DNA of 64,000 nt from Streptomyces griseorubiginosus. Its GTDB lineage: Bacteria > Actinomycetota > Actinomycetes > Streptomycetales > Streptomycetaceae. The notes under the pieces were generated by a model that was not told the origin of the DNA, made no database searches, and worked only from the letters and a program-made list of their open reading frames with translations. This document shows, piece by piece, positions 44,018 through 51,454 of the stretch. The stretch covers positions 638,012 through 702,011 of the forward strand of contig NZ_KQ948737.1 of the NCBI RefSeq assembly GCF_001514195.1. Direction: 5' to 3'. Each line of letters opens with the position of its first letter. The stretch's first letter is position 1. Both the position numbers and the translations under genes were made by a program.

Positions 44018-44836
44018 TCAGACCAGTCGGCCGACTCCGCCGAACTCGATCCACTCGTGGGTGAGCTGGCGGGGGGCCACCTCGGAGTCGGGACGCCAGG
44101 TGGAGACCTCCACGAGGCCCGGCTCCAGGATCTCCAGACCCTCGAACCACTCGGCGACGTCCTTCGGCTCCCGCACCCGGCCCCAGTGCCCCTGGGTCGC
44201 CTTGTCCATGAAGTCCGTGACGAAGGCCCGCACTTCGGCGTCCTCGCTGACCAGCTGGCACATCACCATGAAGCTGCCCGGCGCGAGGCGCTCGCGCACC
44301 CGGCGGGCCAGGGCGGCCGGCCCGTCGGTGTCGCTGTCGGGGATGCAGTGCATGACCGAGTTGAACAGCACGGCCACCGGCTGGGAGAAGTCGATCAGGC
44401 GCTTGGTGTCCTCGTGGTCGAAGATCGCCTCGGTCTCCCGCATGTCCGCGTGGATGACGGCGGTCCGCTCGTCCTGCTCCAGCAGCGCGCGGCCGTGCAC
44501 CAGGACCATCGGGTCGTTGTCCACGTAGACGACGTGCGAGGTGGGGTCGATGCGCTGGGCGACCTGGTGGACGTTGTCCTGCGTGGGCAGGCCGGATCCG
44601 TGGTCGAGGAACTGACGGATGCCGTGCTCCGCGGCGAGGGTCTTTACCACCCGCTGGAGGAACCGCCGGTTGTTCACGGCCAGCCTGCGGGTGCTGGGGA
44701 CGACCTTGTCGAGTTCCTCGCAGGCCGCGCGGTCGGCCGCGTAGTTGTCCTTGCCGCCCAGATAGTGGTCGTACATACGCGCGGCCGTGGGTACGGATGC
44801 GTCGATCGAGGTGGACAGCTTCTTACCGGTGCTCAT
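44018..44836 (-). CDS. DUF574-family SAM-dependent methyltransferase
   Basis: This 272-residue protein starts at ATG 44836 with GGGGGAAAG directly upstream. It shows the DUF574 (Methyltransf_19) pattern: STSIDASVPTAARMYDHYLGGKDNYAADR at 8-36, QFLDHGSGLPTQDNVHQVAQ near 82, VVYVDNDPMVLVHGRALL near 108, and AVLFNSVMHCIPD near 157. These SAM-binding proteins are numerous in Streptomyces, often near DUF397/XRE modules, and their substrates are unknown. The 137-bp gap to the upstream methyltransferase gene shows no features. Confidence 0.93.
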   Translation of the reverse strand: MSTGKKLSTSIDASVPTAARMYDHYLGGKDNYAADRAACEELDKVVPSTRRLAVNNRRFLQRVVKTLAAEHGIRQFLDHGSGLPTQDNVHQVAQRIDPTSHVVYVDNDPMVLVHGRALLEQDERTAVIHADMRETEAIFDHEDTKRLIDFSQPVAVLFNSVMHCIPDSDTDGPAALARRVRERLAPGSFMVMCQLVSEDAEVRAFVTDFMDKATQGHWGRVREPKDVAEWFEGLEILEPGLVEVSTWRPDSEVAPRQLTHEWIEFGGVGRLV

Positions 44837-44992
44837 CTTTCCCCCAGCTATTGCCGCCAACTGGCCTGGCAGGGCAGGGAGTCCATCCTAGAGACACCAC
44901 GATCGCCGGTGCCAGTCCGCACGGGGTCAAATGCCACGGACCAGCGACGTGGCGAACCTGGGGGACGGCACCGGCGAGAGCCCGTGGGGATG

Positions 44993-45850
44993 TCAGGCGG
45001 CGTCCAGCTCGGCGAGTTCGTCCGCGCCGAGCACCAGGTCGGTGGCGGCGAGGGAGTCGCGGATGGTCTCCGGGCGGCTCGAGCCCGGGATCGGTACGAC
45101 GACCGGGGACTTGGCGAGCATCCAGGCCAGGCAGACGCGCTGCGGGCTGACGCCGTACTTCTCGGCGATCCGCGCGAACGGGGCGTGCGCAGAGCCCAGT
45201 TCGCCGGCGCGGGAGATACCGCCGAGCGGGCTCCAGGGCAGGAAGGCGATGCCGAGCTCGTCGCACAGGCGCAGCTCGGGCTCGCTGGAGCGGAAGGCCG
45301 GGGAGAACTGGTTCTGCACGGAGACCAGTCGGCCGCCGAGGACGTCGTTGGCCAGCCGGATCTGTTCCGGGTTCGCGTTGGAGACGCCCGCCATGAGGAT
45401 CTTGCCCTCGTCGAGGAGGTCGCGCACGGCGCCCACGGACTCCTCGTAGGGGACGCGGGGGTCGGGGCGGTGGAACTGGTACAGCCCGATCGCCTCGACC
45501 CCCAGCCTGGTCAGGGACGCCTCGCAGGCCTGCTTGAGGTGCCGGGGGCTGCCGTCGAGGGTCCAGCTGCCGTCACCGGGGCGCAGGTGGCCCCCCTTGG
45601 TGGCGACGAGGACGTCACCGCCCCGCTCGTGGGAGGCGAGCGCCTTGGCTATCAGGGTCTCGTTGTGGCCGACCTCGTCGGCGTCGCGGTGGTAGGCGTC
45701 GGCGGTGTCGATGAGGGTCACGCCCGCGTCGAGCGCGGCGTGCACGGTGGCGATGGAGCGTTCCTCGTCCGGTCGCCCCTCGATGGACATGGGCATCGCG
45801 CCCAGGCCGATCGAGCTGACGTCGACATCACCGATGCGGCGGGTGTGCAT
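44993..45850 (-). CDS. Aldo/keto reductase
   Basis: This 285-residue TIM-barrel oxidoreductase has the NAD(P)H-dependent catalytic tetrad D48, Y53, K85 and H near 127 (LIDTADAY, VATKGG, LYQFHRPDP). Cofactor-binding features include GVSNANPEQIRL near 152 and PIPGSSRPETIRDSLAA near 252-268. It reduces aldehydes or ketones to alcohols. The start is ATG 45850 with AGAGG upstream. It is divergent from an oxidoreductase gene of the Gfo/Idh/MocA family, with 247 bp between them, where an AT-rich stretch around 45950-45965 may hold promoters. Confidence 0.93.
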   Translation of the reverse strand: MHTRRIGDVDVSSIGLGAMPMSIEGRPDEERSIATVHAALDAGVTLIDTADAYHRDADEVGHNETLIAKALASHERGGDVLVATKGGHLRPGDGSWTLDGSPRHLKQACEASLTRLGVEAIGLYQFHRPDPRVPYEESVGAVRDLLDEGKILMAGVSNANPEQIRLANDVLGGRLVSVQNQFSPAFRSSEPELRLCDELGIAFLPWSPLGGISRAGELGSAHAPFARIAEKYGVSPQRVCLAWMLAKSPVVVPIPGSSRPETIRDSLAATDLVLGADELAELDAA

Positions 45851-46097
45851 GGCTTCTGACCTCTTTCGGCTGTCCAGCGGAACCGAGCTCGCACCGGCGG
45901 GGCGGACGAGCTCCTTCCAGGGTGGCCGCCTTCCGACTCGAGGGTCCAATAGAAGAATGAGAACGGATTCAGCGACCGGAGAACTGAATGGCGGTGGTTG
46001 CGCGGCGGCCACCCGGGTGTGACACGCTCACCTCGACCGCCCGGTGGCACCGTGGCCGGTCGTGGTGGGAATCGGCTGTGGTGAGAGAGGCGGCGGC

Positions 46098-46976
46098 ATG
46101 CGTATCGGACTGCTCGGAACCGGTCCCTGGGCCCGGATGGCCCATGCCCCCGCGCTCAGTGCGCACCCGGACGTGGACTTCGCCGGGGTGTGGGGGCGCC
46201 GTCCGGACGCCGCCAAGGAGGTGGCCGACGAGCACGGGACACGTGTGTACGACGACGTCGACGCGCTCCTGGCCGACGTGGACGCGGTCGCCGTAGCCCT
46301 GCCACCGGGCGTGCAGGCCGATCTCGCGGCGCGGGCCGCGCGGGCGGGACGCCATCTGCTGCTGGACAAGCCGCTCGCCACGACGGTCGAGCAGGGGCGG
46401 GCGGTGGTCGAGGCCGTCCGGGAGACCGGGGTCGCCTCGGTGGTGTTCTTCACCTCGCGCTTCCTGACCGAGACCGAGGCGTGGATCACTGAACAGGCCT
46501 CGGTGGACGGCTGGTTCACGGGCCGGGCCGAGTGGCTCGGGTCGGTGTTCACCGGCGAGAGCCCGTTCTCGGACTCGCCGTGGCGGCGGGAGAAGGGCGC
46601 CCTGTGGGACGTGGGCCCGCACGCCCTCTCGGTGCTGCTGCCGATCCTGGGCGAGGTGCGCGAGGTGGCCGCGGCCGCGCACGGCCCCGGGGACACGGTC
46701 CACGTGGTGCTGCGGCACGCCTCCGGCGCGTCGAGCACCCTGACACTGAGCCTGACGGCTCCGCCCGCGGCGGCGGGAGCGGGCGTGGAACTGCGGGGCG
46801 CGGGCGGAGTGGCCCGGCTCCCTGAGTCGTCCGAGGGCGCCGTACCGGCCCTGATCCGAGCCACCGACGCACTCCTCACCGCCACCCGCACCGGCCGCCC
46901 CCACCCGTGCGACGCCGCCTTCGCCCTGCGCGTCACGGAGATCCTGACGGAGGCGGAGGCGTTGCTGGAGCGGTAG
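46098..46976 (+). CDS. Gfo/Idh/MocA-family oxidoreductase
   Basis: This 292-residue protein starts at ATG 46098 with GAGAGAGG upstream. The N-terminal Rossmann domain begins MRIGLLGTGPWARMAHAPALS and the family motif DKPLA is near 95-99 (conserved Lys). The C-terminal sheet domain (WRREKGALWDVGPHALSVLLPILG) holds the usual GxxxDxGxH-like catalytic patch near 165-180. It is an NAD(P)-dependent sugar or polyol dehydrogenase of unknown substrate. The stop codon is embedded in a hexanucleotide repeat. Confidence 0.93.
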   Translation: MRIGLLGTGPWARMAHAPALSAHPDVDFAGVWGRRPDAAKEVADEHGTRVYDDVDALLADVDAVAVALPPGVQADLAARAARAGRHLLLDKPLATTVEQGRAVVEAVRETGVASVVFFTSRFLTETEAWITEQASVDGWFTGRAEWLGSVFTGESPFSDSPWRREKGALWDVGPHALSVLLPILGEVREVAAAAHGPGDTVHVVLRHASGASSTLTLSLTAPPAAAGAGVELRGAGGVARLPESSEGAVPALIRATDALLTATRTGRPHPCDAAFALRVTEILTEAEALLER

Positions 46977-47004
46977 CGGTAGCGGTAGCGGTAGCGGTAG
47001 CGGT
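46969..47004. repeat. Hexanucleotide repeat AGCGGT x6 spanning a stop codon
   Basis: Six AGCGGT units run from 46969 to 47004. The TAG stop (46974-46976) of the oxidoreductase gene lies at the junction of the first two units. Since the unit is 6 bp, every following unit repeats the same in-frame TAG. Confidence 0.95.
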
Positions 47005-47054
47005 AGGCACCGGAACCGAGCCCGCTCCCCCTCGATGCGCAGTAGGACCTCGAA

Positions 47055-47083
47055 CCCCGGGCCGGCGGTGAAACGGCCCGGGG
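47055..47083. terminator. Terminator between convergent genes
   Basis: CCCCGGGCCG (47055-47064) pairs perfectly with CGGCCCGGGG (47074-47083) around a 9-nt loop, 22 bp from the stop of the convergent acetyltransferase gene. Confidence 0.8.
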
Positions 47084-47104
47084 CCAGGCAGGCTCAGGTG
47101 AAGG

Positions 47105-48001
47105 TCAATCCGCTTGCCCGGGAACGAAGTTCAACCGTTCCCGCACCACCGGATAACCCGCCTTGGTGAAGTTGGCGGCCATCGGGAAGTTGCCCTGGTC
47201 CGTCGCCGCGGAGACGAAGTCGGCGCCCTGCTCGGCCAGGTAGTGGGTGCACTCGGCGAGGAGGTCGTAGGCGTAGCCGTGGCCCCGGTGCTCCGGGACG
47301 ACCCCGATGAAGCCGACGCAGGGGCCCGACGGGTTGTGGGCCGGGATGTGGATGCCAACCGTGTCGCCCTCGGGGGTGTACGCGATCTGCCACCACTCGC
47401 GGGGCGAGGGGCACCAGTGGAAGAAGTCGAGTTCCTCCTGGGCCGCCCGGTCGAGTCCGCCCTCCTCGATGGCCTTGAGGGCGTGCGCGTCGAGGGTGGC
47501 GGAGTGGATGCGGCGCAGGAGGCCGAAGAAGACGGCGTCGTCCGGTTCGGGGCGGAACGCGAGGCGTCCGGGGCGATCGGGCAGTCCGCACTCCGGTGTC
47601 CAGCGGTACAGGAAGCGCTCGACCATCAGCTCCTGCCCGGCCTTCCGCGCGGCGCTGAAGCAGGTCTCGGCGGCCGCCCGCAGCGTCGGGTCCGCGCGCC
47701 AGCCCGCGGGCAGGTTCATCTCCAACTCGACCTGCCAGGGCGCGGTGCGCAGGAGCTCGGCGCCGGCCTCCTCCTCCCCCTCGGCCACGTCGAACCAGTT
47801 GATGTTGAGGGGCGCGGTGGCGTCGGGGCCGCCCCACCAGGCACCGCGCGCCACGACCCGACCGTCGCGCAGGGCCACGCGCTTCCAGTCGGGTCGGTGG
47901 CGGGTGAGCCGGTGGGACTCGCGGGCGCCGAGCGGGTCGGGCAGGGCGTCGAACAGGTGGGCGTCGCTCTCGTCGAGCGCGCGAATGACCAGATCGGTCA
48001 T
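47105..48001 (-). CDS. GNAT-family acetyltransferase
   Basis: This 298-residue protein starts at ATG 48001. The acetyl-CoA site is in the C-terminal half: VGFIGVVPEHRGHGYAYDLLAECTHYL near 227-253 carries the R/Q-x-x-G-x-G/A loop, followed by NFPMAANFTKAGYPVV. The N-terminal half is a second, degenerate GNAT lobe, so this is a double-GNAT protein. It transfers acetyl groups to an unknown amine. A short ORF with a strong ribosome site (48045-48101) precedes it on the same strand and may be a leader peptide. Confidence 0.9.
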   Translation of the reverse strand: MTDLVIRALDESDAHLFDALPDPLGARESHRLTRHRPDWKRVALRDGRVVARGAWWGGPDATAPLNINWFDVAEGEEEAGAELLRTAPWQVELEMNLPAGWRADPTLRAAAETCFSAARKAGQELMVERFLYRWTPECGLPDRPGRLAFRPEPDDAVFFGLLRRIHSATLDAHALKAIEEGGLDRAAQEELDFFHWCPSPREWWQIAYTPEGDTVGIHIPAHNPSGPCVGFIGVVPEHRGHGYAYDLLAECTHYLAEQGADFVSAATDQGNFPMAANFTKAGYPVVRERLNFVPGQAD

Positions 48002-48044
48002 GGGTGGGTTCCTCCGGGATGCGTACTGCGTGGGGCGCTCCCGG

Positions 48045-48101
48045 TCAGACGAGGCACGCCGGGACGACGGAGAGGGAGCGCTGGACGGTCGTGAACTGCA
48101 T
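48045..48101 (-). CDS. Possible 18-residue leader peptide upstream of the GNAT gene
   Basis: This ORF reads MQFTTVQRSLSVVPACLV and then stop. GGAAGGAGG ends about 8 nt upstream of its ATG, a better site than that of the GNAT gene 43 nt downstream. A TAGCGT -10-like element lies at 48143-48148 on the minus strand. The remaining part of the 305-bp gap up to the broken regulator gene (48150-48306) shows nothing I can identify. Translation is not proven. Confidence 0.4.
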   Translation of the reverse strand: MQFTTVQRSLSVVPACLV

Positions 48102-48306
48102 GGCACTCGCCTCCTTCCGCTGGTCCCCAGGCGTGGCGGCTCACGCTACGGGATCCGTGCGGCGGCGTCCACCGGCTTTCGTGCGCAACTGCGTTGCCGC
48201 TGAAGCGACTTGGCCGGTCCTTGCACTGACCGACACAAAGCGGTGCATCGCGGGCTTGGGCTCGGGCAGGACGCCTCCACGAAGTCCTGCGGATCGGCCT
48301 GAGTCG

Positions 48307-49197
48307 TCACTGCTGGGTTGCGTCTCTGTGCTCCTGGGGCCGCTCCGTTGCCTGCTGAGGCCGAGGCTCGGAGGCTGCCCACGAGGCGAGCAGCGCCAGC
48401 CGCTGGGCGGAAACACTGCCCGGTTCCGCGTGATGGACCACCATCAGGAGCCCGTCGGTGCCGACGACGGCGTACTTCTCCCGCCGCAGGCAGAGGTCAC
48501 CGACCTGAGGGTGGCGGATCACTCCGGCGTCGCTGCCCGCGCGGCGTACCTCGTGCCGTGCCCACAGTCGGCGGAACCGCTCGCTCTTGAGGGAGAGTTC
48601 CCCGACGAGCGCCTGGAAGCGCTCGTCGTCGGTGTCGGTGCCGACCTCGGCACGCAGCTGGGCGACGACGCCGGCGGTGTTCTGCTCCCAGTCGGGGTGA
48701 TAGTCCGCCGCCAGCGGATCGGTGAACAGGGCGATCAGACGGTTCGTGCCCGGCGCCATGAGCGGCGAGAGCGCCACCGCCAGGGGGTTCGCGGCCAGCA
48801 CGTCGCGGTACCGGTTGACGACGAAGGCGGGCACGTTGAGCGTGTCGAGCAGCATCAGCGTCCCTGTCGGCACGCGCTCGGCACGTCGCCCGGCCCGGCG
48901 TCGGACACGCGGCCGGGCCAGCTCCATGAGATAGGCGGTCTACTCGGTGTCGAGCTGAAGGACACCGGCCAGGGCCTCGAGCACCTGGACCGACGGGTGA
49001 CGGTCGCGGCCCTGCTCCAGCCGAAGGTAGTACTGGGCGCTGACGCCGGCCAGAAGCGCGACCTCCTCGCGCCGCAGACCGGGGACGCGCCGAAGCCCGC
49101 GCGCGGGGATGCCGACGTCCTCCGGACGAACGAGCTCGCGCCTGGCGCGCAGAAAGGCGCCGAGGGCGTTGCCTCCCTCTGCCGATGTCGCTGCCAT
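48307..49197 (-). pseudogene. MmyB-type HTH regulator interrupted by an in-frame amber codon
   Basis: Two ORFs in the same frame, 49197-48940 (85 residues) and 48939-48307, together make a normal ~296-residue XRE/MmyB regulator. The first carries the helix-turn-helix (VPGLRREEVALLAGVSAQYYLRLEQGRD). The second carries the MmyB ligand domain (LMLLDTLNVPAFVVNRYRDVLAANPLA, WARHEVRRAGSDAGVIRHPQVGDL). They are separated only by TAG at 48942-48940 where Gln (CAG) or a similar residue would be expected in LDTE-TAYLMELARP. One C-to-T change explains it. No other damage is visible, so the lesion is recent, a sequencing error, or read through. The divergent SDR gene is the usual target of such regulators. 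Confidence 0.85.
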
Positions 49198-49249
49198 GCG
49201 GCCACAGTAGGCGCTCGGCGGGCAGGGACGACATCGGCGTGACTGTCCC

Positions 49250-49266
49250 TGTCACTACCAGTGACA
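49250..49266. promoter_or_regulatory. Operator between the MmyB-type regulator and the SDR gene
   Basis: TGTCACT-ACC-AGTGACA is a perfect 7+7 inverted repeat with a 3-bp centre, with another GTGAC half-site at 49240. It lies between the divergent genes, about 80 bp from the SDR ATG, and is the natural candidate site for the interrupted regulator. Confidence 0.7.
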
Positions 49267-49344
49267 CGGGGGATCTCCCTGCCCGCACGCGGCCGACGGA
49301 ACCTGGGGACGACCACCTGAGACCTGACAGAGGGACGACACACC

Positions 49345-50178
49345 ATGTCGCAGGACACCTGGTTCATCACGGGCATCAACAGCGGCTTCGGCCGCGCGCT
49401 CACCGAGCAGCTCCTTGCCGCGGGCCATCGCGTTGCGGGCACCGTCCGCAAGGAGGGGTCGGTCGACGATCTCACCGGGAGGTACGGCGACCGGCTGTGG
49501 GTCGCACGGCTCGATCTCACGGACAGGGCGAGGATCCGCACGGTCGTGGACCGGGCCTTCGCCGACCTGGGCCGCATCGACGTGGTGGCCAACAACGCCG
49601 GCTACGGGCTGTTCGGGGCAGCCGAGGAGCTCACGGACGACCAGATCGACCACATCCTCGCCACCAACCTGACCGGTTCGATCCACGTCGCTCGCGCCGC
49701 CCTGCCCCACCTCCGGGCGCAAGGCCGTGGTCGGATCATCCAGCTCTCCACCTACGGCGGTCAGGCCACCCACCCCGGCGCCTCGCTCTACCACGCCGGC
49801 AAATGGGGCATCGAAGGGTTCATGGAATCCCTCGCCAAGGAGGTCGCCCCGTTCGGCATCGAGGTCACCATCGTCGAGCCGGGCGGAGCCCGCACCGAAT
49901 TCCGCTACGACAGCCTCCGCACCGCGGCCCCGATGCCGGCGTACGACGACAGTCCCGCCGCGATGACCCGCGCGGCCGGCGACCGCAGCCGTCCCTCGCT
50001 CGGCGACCCCGCCAAGATGGCCGCCCGCATCATCGAGAGCACCACCCGGACTCCCGCCCCGCTCCGGCTCGTCCTCGGCAGTGACTCCCATCGGTTCATC
50101 ACCACCGCCCTGCGCGACCGCCTCGCGGACATCGAGCCCCAGGCCCGTACGGCCGCCTCCACCGACTGGACCGGCTGA
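49345..50178 (+). CDS. Short-chain dehydrogenase/reductase
   Basis: This 277-residue classical SDR starts at ATG 49345 with AGAGGGA upstream. It shows TGINSGFGRAL (cofactor loop) near 9-19, NNAGYG near 88-93, catalytic Ser in QLSTYG near 137, Tyr and Lys in YHAGKWG near 150-156, and PGGARTEF near 183. It uses NAD(P)H to reduce a carbonyl. SDRs of this kind are regularly paired with divergent MmyB-type regulators; here that regulator carries a stop codon, so the gene may be expressed without control. Confidence 0.93.
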   Translation: MSQDTWFITGINSGFGRALTEQLLAAGHRVAGTVRKEGSVDDLTGRYGDRLWVARLDLTDRARIRTVVDRAFADLGRIDVVANNAGYGLFGAAEELTDDQIDHILATNLTGSIHVARAALPHLRAQGRGRIIQLSTYGGQATHPGASLYHAGKWGIEGFMESLAKEVAPFGIEVTIVEPGGARTEFRYDSLRTAAPMPAYDDSPAAMTRAAGDRSRPSLGDPAKMAARIIESTTRTPAPLRLVLGSDSHRFITTALRDRLADIEPQARTAASTDWTG

Positions 50179-50326
50179 CCCTCGGGCCGCCTTCGACATG
50201 GCCGACTTCGCCTCCTACGTCCAGGACACCGCACCGACCGGGACACGGCTGACGCTCACGCCCTTCCAGGGGTCCGCGAGGACGGTTCGGGGTGCGGCGC
50301 CCGGCGTGGCGTAGCAGCGTAGTGGT

Positions 50327-51454
50327 GTGAGCGGAGTGGGCGGCCGGTCGGCGCGCCGCGACCGGGACGGTCGGACCTGGCTGCGGGGCGGCGCGCCGCC
50401 GCCCCGCTGGGTGCGGGTGCTGCCCGCCGCCCTGCTGGCCGGGGTGTGCGTGTCGACCCTCGTGAGCCCGGATCCCCTGGACATCGGGTTCCTGCTGGGT
50501 GCCATCCCGCCGCTGGCCGTGCTGTCGTACGGCCCGGCGGCGACCGCGGTGCTCGGTGTGCTGGTCCTGGCCGTGCTGAACATCCCGGCGTTCCGGCTGA
50601 ACGACCCGGGTGCCGAGGACGCCCTGACCGTGGGCTTCGTCGCCGCTCTGAGTGTGCTCGTCTCCTACGTCCGCAGTCGGCGTGACGCGCAGCTGGTGAC
50701 CGAGCGCGCGGTCGCCGAGGCCGCTCAGCGGGCCGTCGTACCGCCGCTGCCGGAGCGGGTGGGCGGCGTGCGGTGCGCGGGGCTGTACGTGGCCGCGCAG
50801 CAGGGGACGCTGGTGGGCGGCGACTTCTTCGACGTCCGGGAGGGGCCCTGCGGGGTGCGTGCGGTCATGGGCGATGTGCAGGGACACGGGCTGTCGGCCG
50901 TCGCGACCGTCGCCTCCCTGCTGGGGGCGTTCCGGGAGGCGGTCCTCGACCGGCCCGACCCCGAGTCCGTGGCGGCGCGGCTGGACCGCAGGCTGATGGT
51001 GGACTCCGCGGCCGTACGGCACTCGGAGCTGTTCGCGACGGCGGTGGTGCTGGAGTTCGGCGGTGGCGCGAGGGCGGTGCGGATCGTGGCCTGCGGTCAG
51101 CCCGGCCCTGTGCTGCTGCGGGACGGGCGGGCCGTGGAGCTGGACGCGCCGGTGGGGACCCCGCTCGGTCTCGGTCTGTCCGACGGGACGCCGGCCGGGC
51201 TCACGGTCCCGCTGCGGCCCGGCGACCGCCTCTTCCTGGCCTCGGACGGCGTCTGGGAGGCGCGGGACTCCGCCGGGGCCTTCTACCCGCTGCTGGACCG
51301 GCTGGTCGAGTTCTCGGCCGACGGCCCGGACGGCCCGGTGCCGCTTCCGGTGCTCGCCGAGCGGGTGTGGACCGACCTCGTGCGCTACGCCCCGGAGCTC
51401 GACGACGACGTCACGATGCTCGTTCTCGCGCCCGGCCCTGTCGAACCGCGCTGA
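50327..51454 (+). CDS. Membrane-anchored SpoIIE-type PP2C phosphatase
   Basis: This 375-residue protein starts at GTG 50327. No ribosome site is visible, so it may be leaderless. After a basic N-terminus come about four transmembrane segments at 28-110, then a helical linker, then the SpoIIE-type phosphatase at about 140-370: VGGDFFD, MGDVQGHGLSA, CGQPGPVLL, LFLASDGVWEA and LDDDVTMLVLA supply the metal ligands. Unlike the two larger phosphatases in the window it has no PAS or GAF sensor, so the membrane part may sense the signal. It probably acts on an anti-anti-sigma protein. Its 3' end overlaps the convergent MMPL gene by 44 bp. Confidence 0.92.
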   Translation: MSGVGGRSARRDRDGRTWLRGGAPPPRWVRVLPAALLAGVCVSTLVSPDPLDIGFLLGAIPPLAVLSYGPAATAVLGVLVLAVLNIPAFRLNDPGAEDALTVGFVAALSVLVSYVRSRRDAQLVTERAVAEAAQRAVVPPLPERVGGVRCAGLYVAAQQGTLVGGDFFDVREGPCGVRAVMGDVQGHGLSAVATVASLLGAFREAVLDRPDPESVAARLDRRLMVDSAAVRHSELFATAVVLEFGGGARAVRIVACGQPGPVLLRDGRAVELDAPVGTPLGLGLSDGTPAGLTVPLRPGDRLFLASDGVWEARDSAGAFYPLLDRLVEFSADGPDGPVPLPVLAERVWTDLVRYAPELDDDVTMLVLAPGPVEPR

